From Nocardia otitidiscaviarum NBRC 14405 (GTDB lineage: Bacteria > Actinomycetota > Actinomycetes > Mycobacteriales > Mycobacteriaceae), in the NCBI RefSeq assembly GCF_000308635.1, contig NZ_BAGD01000101.1:1-59719 (forward strand): DNA of 59,719 bases. The letters are read 5' to 3'. The notes beneath the pieces are model-generated. The model was not told where the DNA came from and did not search any database. It saw nothing but the letters and a program-made list of their open reading frames with translations. This document shows, in pieces, positions 16,667-24,894 of this stretch. Each line of letters begins with the position of its first letter. The stretch's first letter is position 1. Position numbers and translations under genes: made by a program.

Positions 16667-17388
16667 TGGGTTACCTCCTGACGCGCGCTACCCGATCGGT
16701 TGAATCCCCGTTCCCGCGCCACATCGGCGAGCAGGCCCTTGAGCTGCTTGCGGCCGCGGTGCAGACGGGACATCACGGTGCCGATCGGGGTACCCATGAT
16801 CTCGGCGATTTCCTTGTAGGGGAAGCCCTCTACGTCCGCGTAGTACACCGCCATCCGGAATTCCTCCGGAAGCTCCTGTAGAGCCCGCTTGATGTCGTCG
16901 TCCGGCAGCGCCTCGAGCGCCTCCATCTCGGCCGAGCGCAGGCCCGTCGAGGTGTGCTCGGCGGTGGCGGCCAACTGCCAGTCGGTGATCTCGTCGGTCG
17001 GATACTGCGCGGGCTGGCGCTGCTTCTTCCGATACGAGTTGATGTAGGTGTTGGTGAGGATGCGGTACAGCCAGGCACGCAGGTTGGTGCCCTCCTTGAA
17101 GGAGCGGAAACCCTGGTACGCCTTGGCGAAGGTCTCCTGCACCAGATCCTCGGCGTCGGCCGGATTGCGGGTCATGCGCAGGGCAGCGCCGTAGAGCTGG
17201 TCGAGCAGCGGGAGCGCGTCGCGCTCGAAACGCGCGGCCAGATCGGCGTCACTGGCGGTGCTGCGGACCGCGCCGGATTCCTCGTCGTTGTCGTCGGCGA
17301 CCGCTGGGTCGTCGATGCCCTCGTTCATGGCCGTATCGTCATCGCCTGGGCGATCGACAGCCTTTTCGTCGTCGCTCGTCACGCTCAT
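16663..17388 (-). CDS. sigH: ECF sigma factor SigH (short form)
   Basis: A 241-residue ECF sigma factor for thiol-oxidative and heat stress. Region 2 has LLDQLYGAALRMTRNPADAEDLVQETF and region 4 has EEFRMAVYYADVEGFPYKEIAEIMG with SRLHRGRKQL. The core is nearly identical to mycobacterial SigH; the N terminus before it is acidic and variable. For the short form the ribosome site GAAGGG lies right before the ATG at 17388 and 6 bases before a GTG at 17382, which may be the real start. The frame stays open to 17697, and a second promoter with its own start site upstream points to a longer isoform, described separately. Confidence 0.93.
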   Translation of the reverse strand: MSVTSDDEKAVDRPGDDDTAMNEGIDDPAVADDNDEESGAVRSTASDADLAARFERDALPLLDQLYGAALRMTRNPADAEDLVQETFAKAYQGFRSFKEGTNLRAWLYRILTNTYINSYRKKQRQPAQYPTDEITDWQLAATAEHTSTGLRSAEMEALEALPDDDIKRALQELPEEFRMAVYYADVEGFPYKEIAEIMGTPIGTVMSRLHRGRKQLKGLLADVARERGFNRSGSARQEVTQ

Positions 17389-17541
17389 CCCTTCGATCGC
17401 CGTAGCTTGTGAATCTACCGCGAGCGGGGTGAGCACCGCGAAACCGGCATCGGTCGCGGGGCGGGGAATGCGGATGAGCGGCACGGCCCCGGTCGAGCGG
17501 GCCTGCGCCGTCCGCGGACGGGTGTCCACCAGAACGGTCAC
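17389..17541 (-). other. sigH: Predicted 51-residue N-terminal extension of a long SigH isoform
   Basis: In frame with sigH and without a stop, the segment starts at GTG 17541, which has GAAGGAG 8 bases upstream (17550-17556), and encodes 51 residues beginning VTVLVDTRPRTAQARS. The isoform would have 292 residues. In Streptomyces coelicolor the SigR-dependent promoter makes SigR', a form with a ~55-residue N-terminal extension that is quickly degraded and shuts down the response. Length, position and promoter type agree here. Confidence 0.6.
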
Positions 17542-17591
17542 CTGGGCATCTCCTTCGCACACTCCGCCGACCGGGTGGTATCGGTCGCGCA

Positions 17592-17625
17592 TGGCATGCA
17601 ACATGCCGGGTGGTCGCCGTGTTCC
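17592..17625 (-). promoter_or_regulatory. sigH: SigH/SigR-type autoregulatory promoter
   Basis: On the minus strand GGGAACA (17626-17620) and GTTG (17602-17599) are spaced so that GGAAC and GTT lie 18 bases apart, the consensus of SigR/SigH promoters. A start of transcription near 17592 would place the GTG at 17541 about 50 bases downstream, with a ribosome site between. Confidence 0.65.
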
Positions 17626-17680
17626 CGGGTGCGGAAAACCGGTGTCGCCGCCGGGGCGCGGCGTTCTAGGCTGATCGGCT

Positions 17681-18172
17681 ATGGCCGCTGCTTCCACTCC
17701 CGCGATCCGCGCCCTGGTGCAGGCGAAGGTCGAGCACCGGGTGCACTCCTACCACCACGATCCGCGCAGCGATTCCTACGGTGCGGAGGCGGTGGCGGCG
17801 CTGGCCGAGGGGTTGGGCGTGCGCGCCGAGCAGATCTTCAAGACCCTGGTGATCGAGGTGGGCGCGGGCCTGGCGGTGGCGGTGCTGCCCGTGCCGAACA
17901 CACTGTCGCTGAAGGCGGCGGCCGCGGCGCTGGGCGGCGGCAAGGCCACCATGGCCGACAAGGCCAAGGCCGAGCGCACCACCGGCTATGTACTGGGCGG
18001 CATCTCGCCGCTGGGGCAGAAGAAGCGGCTGCCGACGGTGCTCGACGAGTCGGCGCTGAAGTGGGATCGGGTGCTGTGCAGCGCCGGTAAGCGCGGGCTG
18101 GAGATCGAGGTCGCACCGGAGGATCTGGTGCGCCTGACGGGAGCGGTCACCGCGTCCGTCACCGCGGGCTGA
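17681..18172 (+). CDS. ybaK: YbaK/EbsC-type aminoacyl-tRNA deacylase
   Basis: A 163-residue protein of the YbaK/ProX fold, which removes wrongly attached amino acids, typically Cys from tRNA-Pro. Family features: SYGAEAVAALAEGLGVRAEQIFKTLV near the start, the strand AVAVLPVPNTLSLKA, the lysine-rich helix ADKAKAERTTGYVLGGISPLGQKKRLP (the GG-SP-G-KK signature) and a short terminal sheet. It is divergent from sigH; the shared 300-base region holds the SigH-type promoter, so a stress link through promoter sharing is possible but not shown. Confidence 0.88.
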   Translation: MAAASTPAIRALVQAKVEHRVHSYHHDPRSDSYGAEAVAALAEGLGVRAEQIFKTLVIEVGAGLAVAVLPVPNTLSLKAAAAALGGGKATMADKAKAERTTGYVLGGISPLGQKKRLPTVLDESALKWDRVLCSAGKRGLEIEVAPEDLVRLTGAVTASVTAG

Positions 18173-18233
18173 CTCCCCTTCGAATCCACGCCCGCGCCGG
18201 GCGGGAATGGATCTTCCCACATATTTGCTTTCT

Positions 18234-18262
18234 ACAACTAGTTGTCTGATACAAATAGTTGT
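18234..18262. promoter_or_regulatory. Tandem MarR-type operators
   Basis: ACAACTAGTTGT (18234-18245), a perfect 12-bp palindrome, and ACAAATAGTTGT (18251-18262), with one mismatch, lie 17 bp apart centre to centre upstream of the marR-mfs operon. They are the likely binding sites of the MarR protein encoded just downstream. Confidence 0.7.
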
Positions 18263-18292
18263 ACAGCCCAAGCAAAGGAGGTGTGCCGAAAT

Positions 18293-18832
18293 ATGCCCGC
18301 ATCCCCGGCTCCCGGCGTGGACGCGCCGTCAGCCGATATCCCCGAGGCGCTCATCGACGATGTCGCCCGGCAGCTCATCCGCCTGCACCGCCTGCGCGAG
18401 CGCACCAATGCGCAGATCGCCGTCGCCAGCGACGGCGAGGTGGAACCGGCCGCCTTCGCCATCCTGTTCCAGCTGATCTGCCAGGGACCGATGCGCTCGG
18501 GCACACTGGCCGAAACGCTCTACTCCGACGCCTCCACCGTCAGCCGGCAGGTCGCCACTCTGGTGAAGCGCGGTTTCCTGGAACGCCGCGCCGATCCCGC
18601 CGACGGGCGCGTCAGCGTCCTGTCCGTCACCGACGCCGGACGCGCGGTCGCAGCCGAGATCCGCGCCCGGCGCAATCAGTCGCTGCGACTCATGCTGGCC
18701 GACTGGACCAGCGCGGACCGCGAGACCTTCGCCGCGCTGCTGCGGCGCTTCGTGGACGACTACGAAACCACCCGCAGCGCCCTGCTCACCAGCCTTTTCC
18801 CGACTTCCCAAGCGGCAGAGAGACATTCGTGA
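18293..18832 (+). CDS. MarR family transcriptional regulator
   Basis: A 179-residue winged-helix repressor: recognition part GTLAETLYSDASTVSRQVATLVKRGFLERRADPADGRVSVLSVTDAGR, then the dimer helices. AAAGGAGG lies upstream of the ATG at 18293; an in-frame GTG at 18281 overlaps that site and is less likely. The stop overlaps the start of the efflux gene (GTGA), so regulator and pump are made together. The usual logic is repression of both, relieved by a drug or phenolic ligand. Confidence 0.88.
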   Translation: MPASPAPGVDAPSADIPEALIDDVARQLIRLHRLRERTNAQIAVASDGEVEPAAFAILFQLICQGPMRSGTLAETLYSDASTVSRQVATLVKRGFLERRADPADGRVSVLSVTDAGRAVAAEIRARRNQSLRLMLADWTSADRETFAALLRRFVDDYETTRSALLTSLFPTSQAAERHS

Positions 18833-20526
18833 CAGCCACCACCGACACACCGAACTCCGCGGGTTTCACCCACAGACAGATCCTCACCATCCTCAGCGGG
18901 CTCATGCTCGGCATGCTGCTGGGTGCGCTGGACCAGACCATCGTCTCCACCTCCATCCGCACCATCGCCGATGACCTACAGGGGTATTCGCTCCAGGCGT
19001 GGGTGACCACCGCCTACCTGATCACCGCCACGCTGGCCACGCCGCTCTACGGCAAGCTCTCGGACATGTACGGGCGCAAGCCCTTCTACCTGGCGGCCAT
19101 CACCCTGTTCATCGCGGGCTCGCTCATGTGCACCCTCGCCCAGTCGATGTACCAGCTCGCGGCGGCGCGGGCATTCCAGGGCCTGGGCGCGGGCGGGTTG
19201 ATGTCGCTGGCGCTCACCATCCTCGGCGATATCGTCAGCCCCCGGGAACGCGCCCGCTACCAGGGCTACTTCCTGGCCGTCTTCGGCACCTCCAGCGTGG
19301 TGGGGCCGGTGCTGGGCGGCCTCATCTCCGGGCAGAACGAGATTCTCGGCATCACCGGCTGGCGCTGGGTGTTCCTGGTGAACGTGCCGATCGGCCTGGT
19401 GGCGCTGGCCGTGGTGTCGCGGGTGCTGCGGCTGCCCAAGGTGGAACGGTCCAGGGTGCCGGTCGACTGGTTCGGCGTGCTCATGCTCGCCATCGGCATC
19501 GTGCCGCTGCTGGTGGTGGCCGAGCAGGGCCGCGAATGGGGTTGGAGCAGTGGGGGTTCCCTGGCCTGCTACCTCATCGGCGCACTCGGCATCCTGGGCT
19601 TCATCGCGGTGGAGGCCCGGCAGGGCGATGCCGCGCTGATTCCGCTGCGCACCTTCAAGAACTCCACCTTCGCCTTGGGTGTGGTGATCTCCTTCGTGGT
19701 CGGCATGGCCATGTTCGGCGGCATCACGCTGCTGCCGCAGTACCTCCAGGTGGTGCAGGGCTCCAGTCCGACGCTGGCGGGCATGCAGATGCTGCCGCTG
19801 GTGCTGGGCATGATGACGGCCTCGATCATCTCCGGGCAGCTCATCTCGCGCACCGGGCGCTACCGCTGGTTCCCGCCCATCGGCGCTGTGCTGGTGACAC
19901 TGGGCATGTTCCTGCTGCACCTCGTGTCCGCCGATACCGAGCTGTGGGTGGTCATGGTCTTCATGGCGATCACCGGTCTGGGCCTGGGCAATCTCATGCA
20001 GCCGCTGATGCTGGCCCTGCAGAACGCACTGCCGCCGAAGGATATGGGCGTCTCCACCGCGGCGGCGACCTTCTTCCGGCAGATCGGCGGCACGCTCGGC
20101 GTGGCGGTCTTCCTGTCCATTCTGTTCTCGCAGCTCACCCCGAACATCTCCGATGAGCTGCGGGCGGCGTCGGCGCGGCCGGAATTCCAGGCCGCGGTGG
20201 TAGCCGGTGCGCGCAGCGACAATCCGGCCGACCGGGCGCTGGCCACCGGGCTGGCCCGGCAGGATCACTCGGCGGCGGGTGAGGTCATGCAGGACAGCTC
20301 GATCATCCAGCAGCTGGATCCGACCCTGGCCGCACCGTTCAAGGCCGGATTCGCCGATGCCATGGACACCGTGTTCCTGGTGGCCGCCGGGGTGTCGGTG
20401 ATCGCGCTGCTGCTGGTGGCGTTCTGGAAGGAGGTGCCGCTGCGCACGGCGGGCGGCATCCAGGCGCGCACCGAGGCCGAACGGACCGAGGCGGAGGTCA
20501 CGGCGGCCGCCAAGACCATCGCCTAG
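18829..20526 (+). CDS. MFS drug efflux transporter, DHA2/EmrB-QacA type
   Basis: A 565-residue drug:proton antiporter with about 14 transmembrane helices. Motif A is GKLSDMYGRKPF, motif C-like GTSSVVGPVLGG, and the first helix has the family motif LGALDQTIV. A long outside loop with charged residues lies near 440-500 and a charged tail follows the last helix. It exports hydrophobic drugs or dyes from the cytosol. Start is GTG 18829, overlapping the marR stop by four bases; tandem operators upstream of marR should control both genes. Confidence 0.9.
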   Translation: MTATTDTPNSAGFTHRQILTILSGLMLGMLLGALDQTIVSTSIRTIADDLQGYSLQAWVTTAYLITATLATPLYGKLSDMYGRKPFYLAAITLFIAGSLMCTLAQSMYQLAAARAFQGLGAGGLMSLALTILGDIVSPRERARYQGYFLAVFGTSSVVGPVLGGLISGQNEILGITGWRWVFLVNVPIGLVALAVVSRVLRLPKVERSRVPVDWFGVLMLAIGIVPLLVVAEQGREWGWSSGGSLACYLIGALGILGFIAVEARQGDAALIPLRTFKNSTFALGVVISFVVGMAMFGGITLLPQYLQVVQGSSPTLAGMQMLPLVLGMMTASIISGQLISRTGRYRWFPPIGAVLVTLGMFLLHLVSADTELWVVMVFMAITGLGLGNLMQPLMLALQNALPPKDMGVSTAAATFFRQIGGTLGVAVFLSILFSQLTPNISDELRAASARPEFQAAVVAGARSDNPADRALATGLARQDHSAAGEVMQDSSIIQQLDPTLAAPFKAGFADAMDTVFLVAAGVSVIALLLVAFWKEVPLRTAGGIQARTEAERTEAEVTAAAKTIA

Positions 20527-20712
20527 CCGCGCACATCGGCCGGACACGCACATCGACGGACGAGGCCACGCCCGCGGCCGAGTCCAGGGCATAATACGAC
20601 GCGTCCGGCGCGGATCCTCGGGTTCGCGCCGGATATGTGCGTTACTTGAGGACGCGCTCGCAGTTCCGCAGTTCACCGACAACAGTCGTTCGACCCGAGG
20701 ATGTGATGCGGT

Positions 20713-21024
20713 ATGTCCCCCCGTCAGCGTGTACGCACCGTCGGGATCGCCGTCTGTGGCGCGGCGGTCCTCGTCGTGGGTCCCGGATTGGCAACCGCCG
20801 CCACCGCGCACGCGGCGCCCGGGCTGGTGCTGACCGCCCCGGCGAATCCGAACTACCCGCTCGGCAGCGATCCCGGCCCGTCCGGGGAGCCGAAGAAGGA
20901 CAAGAACATCGAGAAGGCCGAGAACCTGGGCGGCGGCTTGGCCACCAAGGTCATCGACACCATCGCGGGCGTGGCCAAATGCGGCATCTCCTTCGCGCTG
21001 GACTCGGTCAAGTGCAAGGTCTGA
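20713..21024 (+). CDS. Small secreted protein of unknown function
   Basis: A 103-residue protein with a Sec signal peptide: RQRVR, a hydrophobic core (VGIAVCGAAVLVVGPGLATAA), and a cut site after AHA. The mature part is about 68 residues: a Pro/Gly-rich start (ANPNYPLGSDPGPSGEPKK), an amphipathic middle (IEKAENLGGGLATKVIDTIAG) and a C-terminal CGISFALDSVKC loop that could form a disulfide. I do not recognise the family. GAGGATGTG precedes the ATG. A hairpin terminator follows, so it is probably transcribed alone. Confidence 0.65.
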   Translation: MSPRQRVRTVGIAVCGAAVLVVGPGLATAATAHAAPGLVLTAPANPNYPLGSDPGPSGEPKKDKNIEKAENLGGGLATKVIDTIAGVAKCGISFALDSVKCKV

Positions 21025-21041
21025 TGGCCGTATCGAGCATC

Positions 21042-21068
21042 GTGCCCGTCGCGTCCCGCGGCGGGCAC
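21042..21068. terminator. Terminator hairpin between converging genes
   Basis: An 11-bp stem with one G-T pair (GTGCCCGTCGC and GCGGCGGGCAC) and a 5-base loop lies between the secreted-peptide gene and the SRAP gene. No long T run. Confidence 0.6.
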
Positions 21069-21096
21069 AGTTGTCTGCGCCGGGTTTCCGGGCCCG

Positions 21097-21858
21097 CTAG
21101 AGCAGGCTGGTCTGCCCGGCCTGCTCGTCCACCCGGCCCAGCAGTTCCGGGCCGTTGTTCTTCACGCTGTTCACCAGCATGGGCACCGGCCGCGCGATGA
21201 TGTCCGCGATGTCTTGCGGGGCGGGCGTTTCCAGGAGTTCCGCGGGGGCCGGATGGTCCGGGTCCAGCCAGGCATCCCAGTGCGCGCGCGGCATGGGCAG
21301 CGGCATGCGGTCGTGGATCTCGGTGAGGTCGCCGACCGCGTCGGTGGTCAGGATGGTGCAGGAGAGCAGTGGTTCGGAATCCCGCACCTCGCGGTCGCGC
21401 CAGACCGACCACAGGCCCGCCATATAGAGCCGCTCACCGTCGGCACGCGACATGAAGAAGGGCCGTTTGACGGCCTTGCCCTGCTCGTTCACGTCGGTGA
21501 CCCACTCGTACCAGCCGTCCATGGGCACCAGGCAGCGCCGCTTCTTCACCGCGTCGCGGAACGAGGCGGTGGTGGCGGCCTTGTCGGCGCGGGCGTTGAA
21601 CAGCGGCTTGCCCTTGGCGGGCACGCCCGGCTCGGCGGCCTTGGTCCACGGCGGAATCAGGCCCCAGCGCATCATCCGGACGCGTAGTCGGGCGGCTTCC
21701 TCCGGATGTTCGCGGTCGTGCCGCTCCACCACCGTGACCACCTGATTCGTGGGGGCCACGTTGTAGTTGGGGGTTCCGGTGTCGTCGGTTTCGTCGATGG
21801 CGTCGAGCTCGACGGCCAGCGACGCCGGATTCGTCGTAGTCGCGTACCTACCGCACAT
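21097..21858 (-). CDS. SOS-response-associated peptidase (SRAP, HMCES/YedK type)
   Basis: A 253-residue SRAP protein that crosslinks to abasic sites in single-stranded DNA. The start MCGRYATTT fixes the ATG at 21858, because Cys2 must become the N terminus that forms the thiazolidine link. Other active-site parts are YNVAPTN, PLFNARADKAATTASFRDAVKKRRCLVP, GWYEW and the histidine in TEIHDRMPL. A longer reading frame exists upstream but would block the catalytic cysteine. The gene sits near aroA as in mycobacteria (Rv3226c). Confidence 0.93.
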   Translation of the reverse strand: MCGRYATTTNPASLAVELDAIDETDDTGTPNYNVAPTNQVVTVVERHDREHPEEAARLRVRMMRWGLIPPWTKAAEPGVPAKGKPLFNARADKAATTASFRDAVKKRRCLVPMDGWYEWVTDVNEQGKAVKRPFFMSRADGERLYMAGLWSVWRDREVRDSEPLLSCTILTTDAVGDLTEIHDRMPLPMPRAHWDAWLDPDHPAPAELLETPAPQDIADIIARPVPMLVNSVKNNGPELLGRVDEQAGQTSLL

Positions 21859-21925
21859 GTGGACCATGCTGCCATCGGGCACCGACAGATGACGGGCATC
21901 GGCGTACCGTGGATGTGGCACACGT

Positions 21926-21949
21926 AACTGATGGCAATTGACTTCAGTT
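21926..21949. promoter_or_regulatory. Inverted repeat in the promoter region of the aldehyde dehydrogenase gene
   Basis: AACTGA-N12-TCAGTT, centred on CAATTG, lies in the region between the SRAP and dehydrogenase genes, about 55 bases before the latter's start. TTGACT overlaps its right part. A repressor site is possible; no regulator gene is nearby. Confidence 0.4.
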
Positions 21950-22004
21950 GACGGGTGTGAGACGTTCTCCCCATCACATTCTCACCAAGGGATCGCCGCA
22001 CATC

Positions 22005-23513
22005 ATGTCTACTACCGAAACCGCCGTCACCGAGCGGGACGAATCACTGACATCCGTCAACCCGGCCACCGGCGAAACGCTGGCCACGTACCGGATCGAC
22101 GATGAGGACGCCGTGCGGGCGGCGGTCGCCAAGGCCCGTACCGCCGCCGCCACCTGGGGCACGCTCACCTACGACGAGCGCAAGAAATACCTGCTGCGTT
22201 GGACCAGCAAACTGGTCGAGAAGTCCGATGCGCTGTGCGAACTCATCCACGCGGAGAACGGCAAGCCGCGCGACGACGCCTTCCTCGAACTCATGCTGGC
22301 GCTCGAGCACATCTCCTGGGCGGCCAAGAACGCCGAGAAGGTGCTCAAGGCCAAGAAGGTCTCCCCCGGCGCGCTCATGGCGAACTTCTCCGCGCATCTG
22401 GAGCAGCGTCCGCTCGGCGTGATCGGCGTCATCGGTCCGTGGAACTACCCGGTGTACACCCCGAACGGCTCCATCGCGTACGCGCTGGCGGCCGGAAACA
22501 CGGTGGTGTTCAAGCCGAGTGAGTTCTCCACCGGTATCGGCAACTTCTTCGCCGCCGCCTTCGCCGAGGCCAATCCGGAACTGCCGGACGGCGTGTTCAC
22601 CACGGTCAACGGCTACGGCGCGACCGGTGCGGCGCTGGTGCGGGCCGGGGTCGACAAGATCGCCTTCACCGGTTCCACCGCCACCGGCAAGAAGATCATG
22701 GCCGCGGCGGCCGAGACGCTGACCCCGGTGCTGCTGGAGTGCGGCGGCAAGGACGCGGTGATCGTGGCCGCCGACGCCGACATCAAGGCCGCCGCCGATG
22801 CCGTGGCCTGGGGCGCGACCGCCAACAGCGGCCAGACCTGCGCCGGTGTCGAGCGCGTGTACGTGGACAGGTCCATTGCCGACGAGTTCGTCGCCGAGGT
22901 GAAGCGCATTCTCACCGAGATCAAGCCCGGCTCCGACGACAAGGCGTCCTACGGGCCGATGACCATGCCCGCGCAGATCGATATCGTGCGCCGCCATATC
23001 GAGGACGCGTTGAAGAACGGTGGCAAGGCGGTGCTGGGCGGGCCGGAGTCGGTCCAGGGTCCCTACATCGCGCCGGTCGTCATCGTGGACGCCGACGAAT
23101 CCTCCGACGCCGTCTGTGAGGAGACCTTCGGCCCGACCGTCACCATCAAGACGGTCAACGGCGTCGACGAGGCCATCAAGCTCACCAACAACAACAAGTA
23201 CGGCCTGGGCTCGGCGGTCTACTCCAAGAAGCAGGGCCTCGAGATCGCCCGCCGCCTGTCCGTGGGCTGCACCTCGGTGAACTCGGTGCTCGGCTTCGCC
23301 GCCATCGCCGCCCTGCCCTTCGGCGGCGTCGGTGACTCCGGCATCGGCCGCATCCACGGCGCGCCCGGCATGCTGGAATTCACCCGCCCGCACTCCATCG
23401 CGGTGCAGCGCTTCACCATCCCCGGCATGGCCCTGCTCTCCTACAGCCGCACCGACCGCACCATGAAACTCCTCCGCAAACTGGTCCCCTTCCTCCACGG
23501 CCGCCACAAGTAG
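22005..23513 (+). CDS. Aldehyde dehydrogenase family protein
   Basis: A 502-residue NAD(P)-dependent aldehyde dehydrogenase. GVIGPWNYPVYTP is the substrate/cofactor floor, FKPSEFS binds the nucleotide, FTGSTATGKKI is the Rossmann turn, LLECGGKDA carries the catalytic glutamate, and NSGQTCAGVERVYV the catalytic cysteine. The extended C terminus (MKLLRKLVPFLHG) is basic and amphipathic and could touch the membrane, as in long-chain fatty aldehyde enzymes; the substrate remains unproven. ATG 22005 starts MSTTETAV; the frame is open upstream to 21948 without coding character. Confidence 0.9.
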   Translation: MSTTETAVTERDESLTSVNPATGETLATYRIDDEDAVRAAVAKARTAAATWGTLTYDERKKYLLRWTSKLVEKSDALCELIHAENGKPRDDAFLELMLALEHISWAAKNAEKVLKAKKVSPGALMANFSAHLEQRPLGVIGVIGPWNYPVYTPNGSIAYALAAGNTVVFKPSEFSTGIGNFFAAAFAEANPELPDGVFTTVNGYGATGAALVRAGVDKIAFTGSTATGKKIMAAAAETLTPVLLECGGKDAVIVAADADIKAAADAVAWGATANSGQTCAGVERVYVDRSIADEFVAEVKRILTEIKPGSDDKASYGPMTMPAQIDIVRRHIEDALKNGGKAVLGGPESVQGPYIAPVVIVDADESSDAVCEETFGPTVTIKTVNGVDEAIKLTNNNKYGLGSAVYSKKQGLEIARRLSVGCTSVNSVLGFAAIAALPFGGVGDSGIGRIHGAPGMLEFTRPHSIAVQRFTIPGMALLSYSRTDRTMKLLRKLVPFLHGRHK

Positions 23514-23536
23514 CGCCGACCACTGCCAACCGGTCG

Positions 23537-23568
23537 CTCGATGTCGGCCCCCGAGGGCCGACATCGAG
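23537..23568. terminator. Terminator hairpin after the aldehyde dehydrogenase gene
   Basis: A perfect 14-bp stem (CTCGATGTCGGCCC and GGGCCGACATCGAG) with loop CCGA separates the dehydrogenase gene from aroA. No T run follows. Confidence 0.7.
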
Positions 23569-23604
23569 ACGCGGAGCGGCGGATACGCTGCGGGATGCGA
23601 AGAT

Positions 23605-24894
23605 GTGGGGGTGACTTTCTGGCCCGCGCCCCATGTCGATGTCCCCGTACAAGCGACCGTGACCCTGCCCGGATCGAAATCCATCACCAACCGTGCCCTG
23701 ATCCTCGCCGCGCTGGCGGATCGGCCGTCCACCATCACCGGTGCGCTGCGCAGCCGGGACACCAACCTCATGATCGGCGCGCTGCGGGCCTTGGGCGTGG
23801 GAATCGAGGGGGACGGTGACACGCTGACGGTGACGCCCGCCGCCGAGCTCGGATCCGCGACGGTGGACTGCGGGCTGGCGGGGACGATCATGCGGTTCCT
23901 GCCGCCGGTGGCGGCGCTGGCGCGTGGGGACGTGGCCTTCGACGGGGACGAGCAGGCGCGGGTGCGGCCGCTGGGGACGATTCTCGACGCGCTGCGCACG
24001 CTGGGCGTCGACATCGACGGCAGCGCACTGCCTTTCGTGGTGCACGGCACCGGAACGCTGCGCGGCGGGCCGGTCACCATCGACGCCTCGGGGTCCTCGC
24101 AGTTCGTCTCCGGGCTGCTGCTGTCCGCGGCCCGGTTCGAGCAGGGCATCACCGTGCATCACCGGGGCGCGCCGCTGCCGTCCATGCCGCATATCGAGAT
24201 GACCGTGCAGATGCTGCGGCAGGCCGATGTGCGGGTGGCCGCGCCCGAGGATCCGCGCCGACCGCAGACCTGGACGGTGGCGCCCGGTCCCATTCGCGCG
24301 GTGGACTGGGAGGTGGAACCGGATCTGTCCAATGCCACCCCGTTCCTGGCGGCGGCGGCCGTGACCGGCGGCGAGGTGAGCATTCCGCACTGGCCGCGGC
24401 TGACCACGCAGGCGGGTGACGTGATCCGCGAGATCCTGGTGCGGATGGGCGCGGAGGCCCGCTTCTACGACAGCACCCTGATCGTGCACGGCCCGGATCG
24501 GCTGGCGGGCATCGACATCGATCTGCACGATGTCGGCGAGCTGACCCCGACCGTGGCGGCGCTGGCCGCGCTGGCGGATTCGCCGTCGCGGCTGCGCGGC
24601 ATCGCGCATCTGCGTGGACACGAAACCGATCGGCTGGCGGCGCTGTCCACCGAGATCAACCGGCTCGGCGGCAAGGTCACCGAGACCGAGGACGGCCTGA
24701 TCATCGATCCCACCCCGCTCTCCGGCGGCGTCTGGCATTCCTACGCCGATCACCGGATGGCCACGGCCGGAGCGATTCTCGGCCTCGCCGTGCCCGGTAT
24801 CGAGATCGAGGACATCGGCACCACCGCCAAGACCCTGCCGAACTTCGTGACCCTCTGGGAGGGCATGCTGGCCGACTCGGGAGTGGTCCGCTGA
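23605..24894 (+). CDS. aroA: 3-phosphoshikimate 1-carboxyvinyltransferase (EPSP synthase)
   Basis: A 429-residue enzyme of the shikimate pathway that joins shikimate-3-phosphate with phosphoenolpyruvate. LPGSKSITNRALILAAL binds the phosphate, LAGTIMRFLPP and RVRPLGTIL line the PEP site, ASGSSQFVSGLLL and DHRMATAGAILG complete the active site. The start is GTG 23605 or the in-frame GTG 23611; neither has a well-spaced ribosome site. The stop overlaps the proposed rsgA start (CTGA), so aroA and rsgA form an operon as in mycobacteria. Confidence 0.95.
   Translation: MGVTFWPAPHVDVPVQATVTLPGSKSITNRALILAALADRPSTITGALRSRDTNLMIGALRALGVGIEGDGDTLTVTPAAELGSATVDCGLAGTIMRFLPPVAALARGDVAFDGDEQARVRPLGTILDALRTLGVDIDGSALPFVVHGTGTLRGGPVTIDASGSSQFVSGLLLSAARFEQGITVHHRGAPLPSMPHIEMTVQMLRQADVRVAAPEDPRRPQTWTVAPGPIRAVDWEVEPDLSNATPFLAAAAVTGGEVSIPHWPRLTTQAGDVIREILVRMGAEARFYDSTLIVHGPDRLAGIDIDLHDVGELTPTVAALAALADSPSRLRGIAHLRGHETDRLAALSTEINRLGGKVTETEDGLIIDPTPLSGGVWHSYADHRMATAGAILGLAVPGIEIEDIGTTAKTLPNFVTLWEGMLADSGVVR

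Noticed and set aside
22044..24152. 702-codon minus-strand frame over the aldehyde dehydrogenase and aroA genes
   Set aside because: Shadow of two well-supported plus-strand enzymes; no recognisable motif.
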